Below, piece by piece: positions 50,911 to 59,577 of a stretch of DNA of 64,000 nucleotides (within the stretch, counting starts at the first letter, position 1; every line of letters begins with the position of its first letter). The notes under the pieces were generated by a model. It was not told the DNA's origin, did not search any database, and worked only from the letters and a program-made list of their open reading frames with translations. Both the position numbers and the translations under genes were made by a program. The stretch is from Oscillospiraceae bacterium (GTDB lineage Bacteria; Bacillota; Clostridia; Oscillospirales; Oscillospiraceae), in the NCBI GenBank assembly GCA_902795345.1, contig CADBKO010000004.1, positions 1-64,000 on the forward strand, in the 5' to 3' direction.

Positions 50911-51933
50911 TCAGAAACGGCATAGGGTACTGTCCGGGGACATGGTGGCGTAGGCGTTCAGACTGCTGCCGGCGCGGACGCCGCTCAGGTATTCATAGTA
51001 GCCCTGGCAGCCGATCATGGCGGCGTTGTCGCCGCAGTATTCCAGGGGGGCCAGATAGGTCTTGATGCCCGCCTGGGCCGCTTCGGCGGCGAGGCTTGCC
51101 CGGATGACGGAGTTGGCCGCCACGCCCCCGGCGATGGCCAGCTTCCCGTAGCCCAGGGTGACGGCGGCCTCCACGGCCCGGGAGACCAGGGTGTCGCTGA
51201 CGGCCCTGCACAGGGAGGCGGCCAGGTCCGGCAGGTCCAGGGTCTGGCCCGTCTGCTTGGCGTTATGGGCCAGGTTCACCACGGCGGTCTTCAGGCCGGA
51301 AAAGGACATGTCGTAGGGGTGGCCCTCCACCTTGGCCCGAGGCAGGGGATAGCGCTCCGGATTCCCGGTCCTGGCCAGGGCGTCGATCTGGGCCCCGCCG
51401 GGGTAGCCGATGCCCAGCACCCGGGCGGCCTTGTCGAAGCACTCCCCGGCGGCGTCGTCCCGGGTGCTGCCCAGCACCCGATAGTCGGTGTAGCCCCGCA
51501 CGTCCAGGATGAGGCTGCTGCCCCCGGAGGCCACCAGGCAGGCGAAGGGGGGCTCCAGCTCCGGATAGGCGATGTAATTGGCGGCCACGTGGCCCCGGAT
51601 GTGGTGCACCGGGATCAGGGGCTTTCCCAGGGCCAGGGCGGCGGATTTGGCGAAGCTCACCCCCACCAGCACCGCGCCGATGAGGCCGGGCGCGTAGGTG
51701 ACGGCCACCGCGTCGATGTCGCCGCGGCCTACCCCCGCGTCCTTCAGGGCAAGGTCGGCGAGCTTCTGCACCGCCTGGATGTGGCTGCGGGAGGCGAGCT
51801 CCGGCACCACCCCGCCGTAGAGGGTGTGGATGTCGATCTGGGAGCTGATTTCGCTGGAGAGGACCCGCCGCCCGTTTTCCGTGACGGCGGCGGCGGTCTC
51901 GTCGCAGGAGGATTCGATGGAGAGTATTTTCAT
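50911..51933 (-). CDS. tsaD: tRNA threonylcarbamoyladenosine synthase subunit TsaD
   Basis: A 340-residue ASKHA-fold protein that, with TsaB and TsaE, transfers threonylcarbamoyl to A37 of ANN-reading tRNAs. It starts MKILSIESSCDETAAAV, has the metal-binding HHIRGH motif, VASGGSSLILDV, FDKAARVLGIGYPGG and IAGGVAANSVIR. The end MSPDSTLCRF is slightly atypical. It overlaps rimI by 4 bp. The product of its pathway is the substrate of MtaB, also encoded in the window. Confidence 0.95.
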   Translation of the reverse strand: MKILSIESSCDETAAAVTENGRRVLSSEISSQIDIHTLYGGVVPELASRSHIQAVQKLADLALKDAGVGRGDIDAVAVTYAPGLIGAVLVGVSFAKSAALALGKPLIPVHHIRGHVAANYIAYPELEPPFACLVASGGSSLILDVRGYTDYRVLGSTRDDAAGECFDKAARVLGIGYPGGAQIDALARTGNPERYPLPRAKVEGHPYDMSFSGLKTAVVNLAHNAKQTGQTLDLPDLAASLCRAVSDTLVSRAVEAAVTLGYGKLAIAGGVAANSVIRASLAAEAAQAGIKTYLAPLEYCGDNAAMIGCQGYYEYLSGVRAGSSLNAYATMSPDSTLCRF

Positions 51934-52412
51934 GGTTTCGGTTCCTCGGTAAAATACTTCGTCATGATGAGGGCGTCCTCCGGAGGCTTGAGATAATACC
52001 CCTTCCGGCGGCCCAGGGTCCGGAAGCCGAAGGAGGCATAGAGGGCGACGGCCCCTGCGTTCCCGGCCCGCACCTCCAGGCTGAGAAAGCGCAGCTTCCG
52101 CCGGAGGGCTTCCGCGATCATGGCCTCCAGTAGGGCGGAGGCCGCGCCCCGCCGCCGGAAGTCCGGGTCCACGGCCACATTGTCGATATAGCCCTCGTCC
52201 AGCACGGCCTGCATCCCGGCGTAGCCCACAAGGGCGCCGTCCAGCTCCACCGCCAGCCAGAGGCACAGCTCGTCCTCCAGGGCGCTGCGGAAAATGCCCT
52301 CGCTCCAGGGGTCGGGGAAGCAGCGCCCCTCGATGGCCAGCACGGCGGGGATGTCCGCCGGGGTCATGGGGCGCACGGTCAGGTCATTTCGCGTCATACC
52401 AGTTGCGGGCAT
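51930..52412 (-). CDS. rimI: GNAT N-acetyltransferase, RimI type
   Basis: A 160-residue GNAT enzyme located, as usual for rimI, directly before tsaD. Acetyl-CoA-binding motifs are VDPDFRRRGAASALLEAMI and the C-terminal NAGAVALYASFGFRTLGRRKGYY, a hallmark of RimI (YxxxGF..R..YY). The ATG at 52412 follows GGAGG and overlaps polA by 29 bp; a second ATG at 52397 is possible. RimI acetylates the N-terminus of ribosomal protein S18, but paralogues differ in target. Confidence 0.88.
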   Translation of the reverse strand: MPATGMTRNDLTVRPMTPADIPAVLAIEGRCFPDPWSEGIFRSALEDELCLWLAVELDGALVGYAGMQAVLDEGYIDNVAVDPDFRRRGAASALLEAMIAEALRRKLRFLSLEVRAGNAGAVALYASFGFRTLGRRKGYYLKPPEDALIMTKYFTEEPKP

Positions 52413-54966
52413 AGTGGGCCTCCGCCGTCAGGGGCACGGCCAGGGAAGCCGCGCCCTGCATCTCTTCCGTGAGGATGGCCGCCGCCTTCTCCGCCAGCTC
52501 CTCGGGACATTCCGCGATGAGCTCGTCGTGGACCTGGAGGAGGAGCCTTGCCTCCGGCAGCTCCGCCCGAAGGCGCTTCGCCACCCGGATCATGGCCAGC
52601 TTGATGATGTCCGCCGCCGTGCCCTGGACGGGCATGTTCATGGCCACCCGCTCCCCGAAGGAGCGCTGGTTGAAGTTGGAGGCCTTCAGCTCCGGCAGAT
52701 AGCGCCGCCGCCCGAAAAGCGTCTCGGCATAGCCCTTTTCCCTGGCCCGTTCCACCACCTGGGTCATATACTTCTTCACGCCGCTGTAATGGGCCAGATA
52801 GCTGTCCATATAGGCTCTCGCCTCCGCCCGCGTCACGTGGATGTCCTGGCTGAGGGAGTAGTCGGAGATGCCGTAGACGATGCCGAAGTTCACCGCCTTG
52901 GCCCGGGAGCGCATGAGGGGGGTGACCTCCTCCCTGGGCACGCCGAAGACCTGGCTGGCGGTGGCCCGGTGGATATCCTCGCCGTCCAGGAAGGCCTGCT
53001 GCATCACCTTGTCGTCGGCCAGGCAGCTGAGGATCCTGAGCTCGATCTGGGAGTAGTCCGCGTCCACCAGCACGCAGCCGGGGGAAGCCACGAACATGCG
53101 CCTTACCTCGCCCCCCAGCTCCGTGCGCACGGGGATGTTCTGCAGGTTGGGGTCGGCGGAGGAGAGGCGGCCCGTGGCGGTGACGGTCATGTTCAGGGTG
53201 GTGCGGATGCGCCCGTCGGGGCCGATATAGCGCAGCAGCGCGTCGGCATAGGTGGATTTCAGCTTCGTCAGCTTCCGGTAGTCGATGATCTTCCCCACGA
53301 TGGGGTGCTTGCCCAGCAGCTTTTCCAGCACCTCGATGTTGGTGCTGTAACCCGTCTTGGTCTTGCCGTAGGGGGGCAGGGCCAGCTTGTCAAAGAGGAT
53401 CTCCCCCAGCTTTTTGGTGGAATTTACGTTGAATTCCTCCCCGGCCAGGGCGTAGATCTCCTTTTGCAGCTGCTCGATCTCCCGGCCCAGACTGGCGCCG
53501 AAGCGCGTCAGCGCCTCCCGGTCCACCGGGAAGCCCCGGCTCTCCATGTCCGCCAGGACGGAGCAGAGGGGCAGCTCGATGTCACGGAAAAGATGGAGCA
53601 TCCCCTGCTCCTCCAGCAGGGGCATGGTGATCTCGTACAGGGCGCGGATGGCCTCGCAGCGCTCCTTCAGCCGGGGCAGGGCTTCCATCCCCTCCGCCGC
53701 GCCCTCCGTCAGGGTCCGACCCAGCAGCTTCTTGGCGATCCGGGGCAGGGTATAGCTGCCGTCGGAGGGATCCAGGAGATAGGCGGCCAGGGCCGCGTCG
53801 TATTCCAGGCCCTCCCGGGGCAGGCCCAGCTCCCCCAGGGCGCGCATCAGCTCCTTCAGCTCCGTGCCCGCCTTGGCGACCTCCGGCCCGAAGAAGGCGC
53901 GGAGGAAGGTTTCCCCCGGCGCGGGGAGGCAGAAGCCCTTTTCCCCGGCGAGGAAGGCCAGGGCCCCCCGGTCCTCCGCCCAGGCGAAGAAGACCCTCTC
54001 GGCGCCGCGGCAGGCTGCCAGGGCCGTCTCCTCGTCCGTCTCGCTCCATTCCACGGCGCTTTCCGCCGCAGCCGGCGGGGCGGGGACGGATGCCGGGGCA
54101 TGGAGGCCGTAGGCCTCGATCAGCTTCCGGAATTCCAGATGCTCAAATAGGGCGTACAGGGCGTCGTTGTCCGGCTCCCCCAGGCGGCACTCCTCCGGGT
54201 CGAATTCCAAAGGCGCATCCCGCCGGATGGCGGCCAGGCGGAAGCTCAGCTCCGCCATCTCCCGGCCGTCGGCCAGCTTCTGCCGCACCGCGGGCTTCAC
54301 CGCGGGGTCCTCCAGCCCGGCGTAGACCCCTTCCAGGGAGCCGAAGCGGTGCATCAGGTCCATGGCGGTCTTTTCCCCGATGCCCTTGACCCCGGGGATG
54401 TTGTCGGAGGCGTCCCCCATGAGGGCCTTCAGGTCCACCAGCTTTTCCGGCGGGAAGCCGTATTTCTCCCGGAACAGCGCTTCGTCGTATTCCGTGTGCT
54501 CGTTCTTTCCCGGCTTGGTGGTGATGAGCATCACGTGGGTCCTAGGGCCGATGAGCTGGAGGCTGTCCCGGTCCCCGGTGACCAGCAGGCAGTCCTGCCC
54601 CCCGGCCTCGCACTTTGCGGCGAAGGTGCCCAGCAGATCGTCCGCCTCCCAGCCCGCCAGGGCATAGCGCTTGATGCCCAGGGCGTCGATCACCTTCTGC
54701 AGCCAGGGCAGCTGCTCGGCCAGCTCCTCCGGCATGCCCTTCCGGGTGGCCTTGTAGCCGTCGTACATCCCGTGGCGGAAGGTGGGCGCCTTCACATCGA
54801 AGGCGACGCAGAGGGCGTCGGGCCTGTTCTCCGCCAGGAGGCGGCGAAGGATGGTGAGGAAGCCGTAGACCGCGTTGGTATTCAGGCCGTCCGCCGTGGT
54901 CAGCGGGCGGATGCCGTAAAAGGCCCGGTTGAGTAGGCTGTTGCCGTCCAGGACCATGAGTTTCAT
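52384..54966 (-). CDS. polA: DNA polymerase I
   Basis: An 860-residue polymerase. The 5' nuclease domain (about 1-285) has LDGNSLLNRAFYGI, AGWEADDLLGTFA, TGDRDSLQLI and DASDNIPGVKGIGEKTA. The middle 3'-5' exonuclease-like domain (about 300-465) has only weak acidic motifs (EYDAALAAYLLDPS) and is probably inactive, as in many Firmicutes. The polymerase domain has TATGRLSSADPNLQNIP, VDADYSQIELR, RSRAKAVNFGIVYGIS and QVHDEL. It fills gaps in repair and removes RNA primers. It is first in a polA-rimI-tsaD run with overlapping ends. Confidence 0.96.
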   Translation of the reverse strand: MKLMVLDGNSLLNRAFYGIRPLTTADGLNTNAVYGFLTILRRLLAENRPDALCVAFDVKAPTFRHGMYDGYKATRKGMPEELAEQLPWLQKVIDALGIKRYALAGWEADDLLGTFAAKCEAGGQDCLLVTGDRDSLQLIGPRTHVMLITTKPGKNEHTEYDEALFREKYGFPPEKLVDLKALMGDASDNIPGVKGIGEKTAMDLMHRFGSLEGVYAGLEDPAVKPAVRQKLADGREMAELSFRLAAIRRDAPLEFDPEECRLGEPDNDALYALFEHLEFRKLIEAYGLHAPASVPAPPAAAESAVEWSETDEETALAACRGAERVFFAWAEDRGALAFLAGEKGFCLPAPGETFLRAFFGPEVAKAGTELKELMRALGELGLPREGLEYDAALAAYLLDPSDGSYTLPRIAKKLLGRTLTEGAAEGMEALPRLKERCEAIRALYEITMPLLEEQGMLHLFRDIELPLCSVLADMESRGFPVDREALTRFGASLGREIEQLQKEIYALAGEEFNVNSTKKLGEILFDKLALPPYGKTKTGYSTNIEVLEKLLGKHPIVGKIIDYRKLTKLKSTYADALLRYIGPDGRIRTTLNMTVTATGRLSSADPNLQNIPVRTELGGEVRRMFVASPGCVLVDADYSQIELRILSCLADDKVMQQAFLDGEDIHRATASQVFGVPREEVTPLMRSRAKAVNFGIVYGISDYSLSQDIHVTRAEARAYMDSYLAHYSGVKKYMTQVVERAREKGYAETLFGRRRYLPELKASNFNQRSFGERVAMNMPVQGTAADIIKLAMIRVAKRLRAELPEARLLLQVHDELIAECPEELAEKAAAILTEEMQGAASLAVPLTAEAHYARNWYDAK

Positions 54967-55024
54967 GCGCGTCTCCCCTTTGGTTGCGTTCTATACCATT
55001 AAACATACCCCAAATGCCCGCCGA

Positions 55025-56368
55025 TTACAATATATTTATAAGAGGGAGGGCGGGGGAGGGGGCCTTCTCCCGGAGCTGCCGCCCCAGGCGCAGGCAGCTC
55101 AGGAGGAAATTGAAACATTCGCTTCCGTAGAGCACGGCGATGTAGGCCGGGATGCCGAAGCGGGGCAGGAGGAGGCAGACGCTCCCCAGGGTCAGGGCGG
55201 CGTCGAAGACGTTGATGAACATGGAGCTGAGGTGCAGCCCCAGCCCCTTCAGCATTCCGTCCGTCACGCTGTCCGTATACATGACGATCACCAGGGGGGC
55301 CAGGGCCCGGATATAGCGCCCCGCCTCGGCGCTGCGGTAGAGGAGCCGCCCCAGCGCCGGTCCCAGCAGGAAGAGCAGGGCCGATACCAGGCCGGAAAAA
55401 AGGAGACAGGCGCTCAGCAGGCGCTGGACGCTGCGCCGCAGCCCCGGCAGGTCGCTTTGCAGCTGGGCGGCGGTCATCTCCGGGATGAGCATCTCCGCCA
55501 GGGCGTTGAAGAAAACGGAGGCGAAGCCCAGCACGGGAAAGACCATGCCGCTGACGGTGCCGTAGACCCCCAGGGCGGCGGAGGAGGTCTCCCCGAAGCG
55601 CATCAGCGCCCGGGGCACCAGCAGGTGCTGCAGGGTGCTCAGGGCCGTGCGGGCATAGGAGCTGAAGGCCAGGGGCAGGCTGAGGCGAAGGAGCCGCGGC
55701 CCCATGTCCTGCCCTTCTCCGGGGCGGGGTACGTTTTTCTGCTCCCGGCGGTAGAGCAGCCAGCCCAGGAGCAGGGAGAGGAAGTCCGCCGCCGCGCCGC
55801 TGAGGGCGACCACGGCGCAGCAAAGCTCCGGCCGCGCCTGGGGGATGCGGGGCAGCGCGAGGAGGGTGAGGGCGGAGGCGGCCAGCTGCTCCAGCACCTG
55901 GGCCGCTCCCGTCTTCCAGGGGCGGCGCACGGCGGTGAAATAGCCGGAAAAGACGCTGCTCAGGCTCAGCGGCATAAGGGAGAGGGCAAAGAGCCGCAGG
56001 GGGAGCCGCAGCCGCCCGTCCCCGGCCAGAGCGGCGGCAGGGCCGGAAAGCATAGTCAGCCCCAGCCCGGCCAGGCAGCTGAAAAAGAAGGCGTAGCGCA
56101 CACCGGCGCCCACCACCCGGCGCACCTCCGCCTTCCTTCCCCGCGCCAGCTCCTCGGAGGCCAGGCGGGTGACGCTGAAATGGATGCCGCTGCAGGCCAG
56201 GGTGACGGCCAGGGTCTCCACGCTGAGACCCAGCTGCATCAGGCCCATGCCCTCGGCCCCCATGAGGCCGGCGATGCGGCTGTTGACAAAGATGCCCGTC
56301 AGCCTTAGGCCAAGGCTCACCAGGGTCATGACCAGGGTGCTTCGCATCAGGGGAGAAAGGCGGCGCAA
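55025..56368 (-). CDS. SpoVB-like polysaccharide/lipid flippase (MOP superfamily)
   Basis: The start is TTG at 56368, seven bases after GGAGG. The 447-residue protein has about 12-14 hydrophobic segments. Its N-terminus (LVMTLVSLGLRLTGIFVNSRIAG) is typical of the SpoVB/MurJ-like MATE-related exporters. Conserved features are the early Asn-Arg-Ile pair and the GxxxxLMQL region (GAEGMGLMQLGLSVETL). Members flip lipid-linked cell-wall precursors or act in spore cortex formation. No other sporulation gene is in the window, so a general flippase role is equally possible. It lies 58 bp after polA in the reverse direction of reading, transcribed towards neither shared operon partner. Confidence 0.82.
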   Translation of the reverse strand: MRRLSPLMRSTLVMTLVSLGLRLTGIFVNSRIAGLMGAEGMGLMQLGLSVETLAVTLACSGIHFSVTRLASEELARGRKAEVRRVVGAGVRYAFFFSCLAGLGLTMLSGPAAALAGDGRLRLPLRLFALSLMPLSLSSVFSGYFTAVRRPWKTGAAQVLEQLAASALTLLALPRIPQARPELCCAVVALSGAAADFLSLLLGWLLYRREQKNVPRPGEGQDMGPRLLRLSLPLAFSSYARTALSTLQHLLVPRALMRFGETSSAALGVYGTVSGMVFPVLGFASVFFNALAEMLIPEMTAAQLQSDLPGLRRSVQRLLSACLLFSGLVSALLFLLGPALGRLLYRSAEAGRYIRALAPLVIVMYTDSVTDGMLKGLGLHLSSMFINVFDAALTLGSVCLLLPRFGIPAYIAVLYGSECFNFLLSCLRLGRQLREKAPSPALPLINIL

Positions 56369-56487
56369 GGGATCACCTCCGGATTTTTGTGCAGTTTGGC
56401 AGTGGATTATATGGCCGTTCCGAGGGGTATATCCTAAAATACCAACGATATGCCCAAAAAAATCATCCGGAAATTAGAAAGAATGAC

Positions 56488-56515
56488 TTGTGTTTTCGTA
56501 ATATCGTGCTATAAT
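56488..56515 (+). promoter_or_regulatory. Promoter of the ABC permease pair
   Basis: A perfect TATAAT at 56510-56515 is preceded by TTGTGT with a 16-bp gap. A leader of about 75 nt separates it from the first permease. Confidence 0.6.
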
Positions 56516-56593
56516 CAAGCTATCTGAATGGCGTTTTATGTGAAAGTGCATAAATGCCCGGCCCCCAGTATCACGGGAAAAGGAGTAGTAGGT

Positions 56594-57505
56594 ATGAACA
56601 AACAAACCATCAAGAGAGACTGGATACATAATCGGTCAGTCTATCTGCTGGCGATCCCGATCTTTCTGTACTTCATCATCTGGAACTACCTGCCCATGGT
56701 CGGTATCGTCCTGGCCTTCGAGGACTATACGCCCCGCGGCGGCTTCATCTTCAGCCAGTGGGTTGGCGTGCAGAACTTCGTGGACTTCTTCTCCAGCTAC
56801 TATCTGTGGCGTCTGCTCCGCAATACCCTGCTGCTGAGCATCCTGAACCTCATCATCAACTTCCCCGCCCCCATCATTCTGGCCCTGCTCCTCAACGAGC
56901 TGCAGAATGAGATCTTCAAGAAGGTCATCCAGACCATCAGCTACATGCCCTTCTTCGTGTCCACCGTCGTTATCTGCGGCATCATCGTGGACTTCATGGG
57001 TCATGACGGCGCCATCACCAAGATCCTGGTGCGGATGGGCCTGGCGGAGAATAAGGACCTGCTGAACCTGAAGGGGTATTTCCGCCCGGTCTACGTCCTG
57101 TCCAGCACCTGGCAGGGCATCGGCTACGGCTCCATCATCTATCTGGCCGCCCTTTCCGGCGTGGACCAGGAGCTGTACGAGGCCGCCAAGATCGACGGCG
57201 CCAACCGCTGGCAGCAGACCTGGCATGTCACCCTGCCGGGCATCGCCCCCACGGTCATCATCATGCTGATCATGCAGATCGGCAGCCTGCTCTCCTCCTC
57301 CACGGATAAGATCATCCTCCTGTACCGGACCCAGACCTACGAGGTGGCCGATACCATCGGAACCTTCGTCTACCGCCGCGGTATCCAGGGCGGCGAATAC
57401 GGCTACTCCACCGCCGTCGGCCTGTTCAACTCCTTCGTCAACCTGATGCTGCTGTTCACGGCCAACAGCCTGAGCCGCAAGTACTCCGAGACGAGCCTGT
57501 TCTGA
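56594..57505 (+). CDS. Sugar ABC transporter permease (LplB-like)
   Basis: The start at 56594 (MNKQTIKRDWIHNRSVYLL) follows AAAAGGAG; the longer frame is leader. The 303-residue permease has six hydrophobic segments and the inner EAA loop LYEAAKIDGANRWQQTWHVTLPGI that contacts the ATPase. It resembles LplB-type CUT1 permeases of Firmicutes, which move oligosaccharides using a shared ATPase (MsmX type). A second permease follows 19 nt downstream. No binding protein or glycosidase is adjacent. Confidence 0.9.
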   Translation: MNKQTIKRDWIHNRSVYLLAIPIFLYFIIWNYLPMVGIVLAFEDYTPRGGFIFSQWVGVQNFVDFFSSYYLWRLLRNTLLLSILNLIINFPAPIILALLLNELQNEIFKKVIQTISYMPFFVSTVVICGIIVDFMGHDGAITKILVRMGLAENKDLLNLKGYFRPVYVLSSTWQGIGYGSIIYLAALSGVDQELYEAAKIDGANRWQQTWHVTLPGIAPTVIIMLIMQIGSLLSSSTDKIILLYRTQTYEVADTIGTFVYRRGIQGGEYGYSTAVGLFNSFVNLMLLFTANSLSRKYSETSLF

Positions 57506-57524
57506 GAAAGGAGGAAAAGGGACA

Positions 57525-58427
57525 ATGAAAATCAAAGAATCACCGAGCCGCATCGTATTCAACATCATCAACGTCATCATCATGATCGTCCTGGCCTTTG
57601 CCTGCCTGGCGCCGCTGCTGCATGTGTTCTTCGCCTCCATCAGCGACCCCATCCTTCTGACCCAGTTCCAGGGCGGCATCGTCCTGTGGCCGCTGTATGA
57701 CGCCACCCACCATCTGACCGCCAAGGGCTACACCTTCGTTCTGACCAACCCCTCCCTGATCCGCGGTTATGCCAACACCTTCTACTATGTGGCAACGGGC
57801 AGCATCCTGAGCATCCTGCTCTGCGCCGTCGGCGGCTACTGCGTATCCCGCCGCAATACCATGTGGATGAAGTACCTCACCCTGATGATGACCTTCACCA
57901 TGTTCTTCGGCGGCGGCATGATCCCCACCTACATGGTCAACAAATACCTGGGCATCGTCAATACCCGTTGGGTCATGGTCCTCATGGGCCTGGTGAGCGT
58001 CTTCAACATCATCATCGTGCGTACCGCCTTCCAGGCGATCCCCGCCAGCCTGGAGGAATCCGCCCAGCTGGACGGCGCGGGCCACATGACCATCCTCTTC
58101 AAGATCACCTTCCCCCTGGCCAAGGCCACCATCGCCGTTATCGCCCTGTTCTACGCCGTGGGCAAGTGGAATGAATACCTGACCGCTGCCATCTACCTGA
58201 CCAACCGGAACCTCTATCCTCTGCAGCTGATCCTCCGTGAGATCCTGGTGCAGGATTCCGGCCAGACCGTCTTCGACGTCGGTGATCAGGCCAGCAGTTA
58301 CAGCCAGTTCAAGAAGCTGCTGCAATACTCCACCGTCATTTTCGCCACCCTGCCTATCCTCTGCGTCTACCCCTTCGTGCAGAAGTATTTCGTCAAGGGC
58401 GTCATGATCGGCTCCATCAAGGGCTAA
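57525..58427 (+). CDS. Sugar ABC transporter permease (YtcP-like)
   Basis: A 300-residue CUT1 permease with six hydrophobic segments, the EAA loop LEESAQLDGAGHMTILFKITFPL and the C-terminal KYFVKGVMIGSIKG typical of YtcP-type partners of LplB. It forms the heterodimeric channel with the preceding gene. It has a good ribosome site (GGAGG). It ends at a hairpin terminator, so the transcript carries permeases only. The binding protein and ATPase must lie elsewhere. Confidence 0.92.
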   Translation: MKIKESPSRIVFNIINVIIMIVLAFACLAPLLHVFFASISDPILLTQFQGGIVLWPLYDATHHLTAKGYTFVLTNPSLIRGYANTFYYVATGSILSILLCAVGGYCVSRRNTMWMKYLTLMMTFTMFFGGGMIPTYMVNKYLGIVNTRWVMVLMGLVSVFNIIIVRTAFQAIPASLEESAQLDGAGHMTILFKITFPLAKATIAVIALFYAVGKWNEYLTAAIYLTNRNLYPLQLILREILVQDSGQTVFDVGDQASSYSQFKKLLQYSTVIFATLPILCVYPFVQKYFVKGVMIGSIKG

Positions 58428-58438
58428 AAGAAAACGTA

Positions 58439-58475
58439 AAACCGGCGGATGCGTTTTTCGCATCCGCCGGTTTTT
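58439..58475 (+). terminator. Terminator of the permease pair
   Basis: The arms ACCGGCGGATGCG (58441-58453) and its complement (58459-58471), loop TTTTT, are followed by TTTT. The stem core is the same as at 9292-9326. Confidence 0.82.
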
Positions 58476-58480
58476 GCAGT

Positions 58481-58510
58481 GTCGGCCCGAAGCTGCTGCT
58501 TCGGGCCGAC
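58481..58510 (-). terminator. Hairpin after the serine acetyltransferase gene
   Basis: Perfect 13-bp arms beginning GTCGGCCCGAAGC (58481-58493, 58498-58510) lie just after the stop codon. The minus-strand tail (ACTGCAAAAACC) has no T tract, so function is less certain. Confidence 0.5.
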
Positions 58511-58515
58511 CCCAT

Positions 58516-59382
58516 TTATCCTTCCTTGTTCCGGCTCTGGGTGGCAAAGGAGGCCAGCACCGTTTCCCCGGCGGGAACGGAGTGGGTGAGCCAGACGTTG
58601 CCGCCGATCACGCAGTCGTCACCAATGACGGTGCTGCCCCCCAGCACCGTGGCCCCGGCATAGATCACCACGTTGTTGCCGATGTCCGGGTGCCGCTTGA
58701 TGCCCTTCACCAGGCTGCCGTCCGGGTTCACGTCGAAGCTCTTGGCACCCAGGGTCACGCCCTGGTAGAGCTTCACATGATGGCCGATGGTGGTGGTCTC
58801 CCCGATGACGACGCCGGTGCCGTGGTCGATGAAGAACCAGGGGCCGATCTCCGCGCCGGGGTGAATGTCGATGCCGGTGACCTGGTGGGCGTATTCCGTC
58901 ATCATCCGGGGCAGGATGGGCACCCCCATCTTATAGAGCTTGTGGGCGATGCGGAAAACGCTGATGGCCTGGAAAGCGGGGTAGGTGAGCATGATCTCGT
59001 CTGTGCTTTTGGCCGCCGGGTCGCCCCGGTAGGCGGCTTCCACGTCCTTGTCCAGGGTGGCCTTGATGACGGGCAGCTCCCGGATCAGCTCCAGGGCCGA
59101 TTCCTCATAGGGCCCGGCGTAGGGCTGCACCTTGCGCAGGGCCTGCTGCAAAAGGACAAAGGCATTCTGCAGGCTCAGCACGCAGACGTCGCTGTGCCGC
59201 CGCCCGTCCTTGTCGCCGCTGAAAATGTGGGGGTACATCGCCGTGCGCAGGTGGAGCAGCAGCTCCACCGCCATCTCCCGCAGCCCCGCGTAAGAGGCGC
59301 TGCTGCCGTGGTCCTCCTCGCCGGTGAGCGCCACGGCGGTTTGCAGGAGGGACTGATGCCAGTCTTGATAATTCTGTTCCAT
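58516..59382 (-). CDS. epsC: Serine O-acetyltransferase (EpsC type)
   Basis: A 288-residue left-handed beta-helix acetyltransferase making O-acetylserine, the cysteine precursor. Motifs are FRIAHKLYKMGVPILPRMM, GIDIHPGAEIG, FIDHGTGVVIGETT, LYQGVTLGAKS and IGNNVVIYAGATVLGG. The long N-terminal extension and the KSF/GIKRHPDIG loop suit the EpsC-like branch. Cysteine synthase is not in the window. A consensus promoter lies upstream (59441-59469). The gene is divergent from the flavin oxidoreductase. Confidence 0.93.
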   Translation of the reverse strand: MEQNYQDWHQSLLQTAVALTGEEDHGSSASYAGLREMAVELLLHLRTAMYPHIFSGDKDGRRHSDVCVLSLQNAFVLLQQALRKVQPYAGPYEESALELIRELPVIKATLDKDVEAAYRGDPAAKSTDEIMLTYPAFQAISVFRIAHKLYKMGVPILPRMMTEYAHQVTGIDIHPGAEIGPWFFIDHGTGVVIGETTTIGHHVKLYQGVTLGAKSFDVNPDGSLVKGIKRHPDIGNNVVIYAGATVLGGSTVIGDDCVIGGNVWLTHSVPAGETVLASFATQSRNKEG

Positions 59383-59440
59383 GTTTTCTCCCTCGGAAAT
59401 AGCGGGCCTATCCCGCCCGCCGGAAGTATCTCATACTGAC

Positions 59441-59469
59441 AATATATGCGCCGGGAGGGAAAGTGTCAA
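59441..59469 (-). promoter_or_regulatory. Promoter of epsC
   Basis: On the minus strand TTGACA and TATATT are separated by 17 bp, about 58 bp before the start codon. No T-box motif is visible in the leader. Confidence 0.8.
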
Positions 59470-59499
59470 TAAAAACATGGGGGAGAAAGCCTTCCGCGG

Positions 59500-59529
59500 T
59501 TTACACCGGCCCCGGCTCTATGATAAAAT
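59500..59529 (+). promoter_or_regulatory. Possible promoter of the flavin oxidoreductase
   Basis: TTTACA (59500-59505) and TAAAAT (59524-59529) are 18 bp apart; a second TATAAT at 59536-59541 lacks a good -35. Confidence 0.5.
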
Positions 59530-59577
59530 ACAAAATATAATATGCATCCTCGGGATGCCTGAGAAAGGATGAAACAA

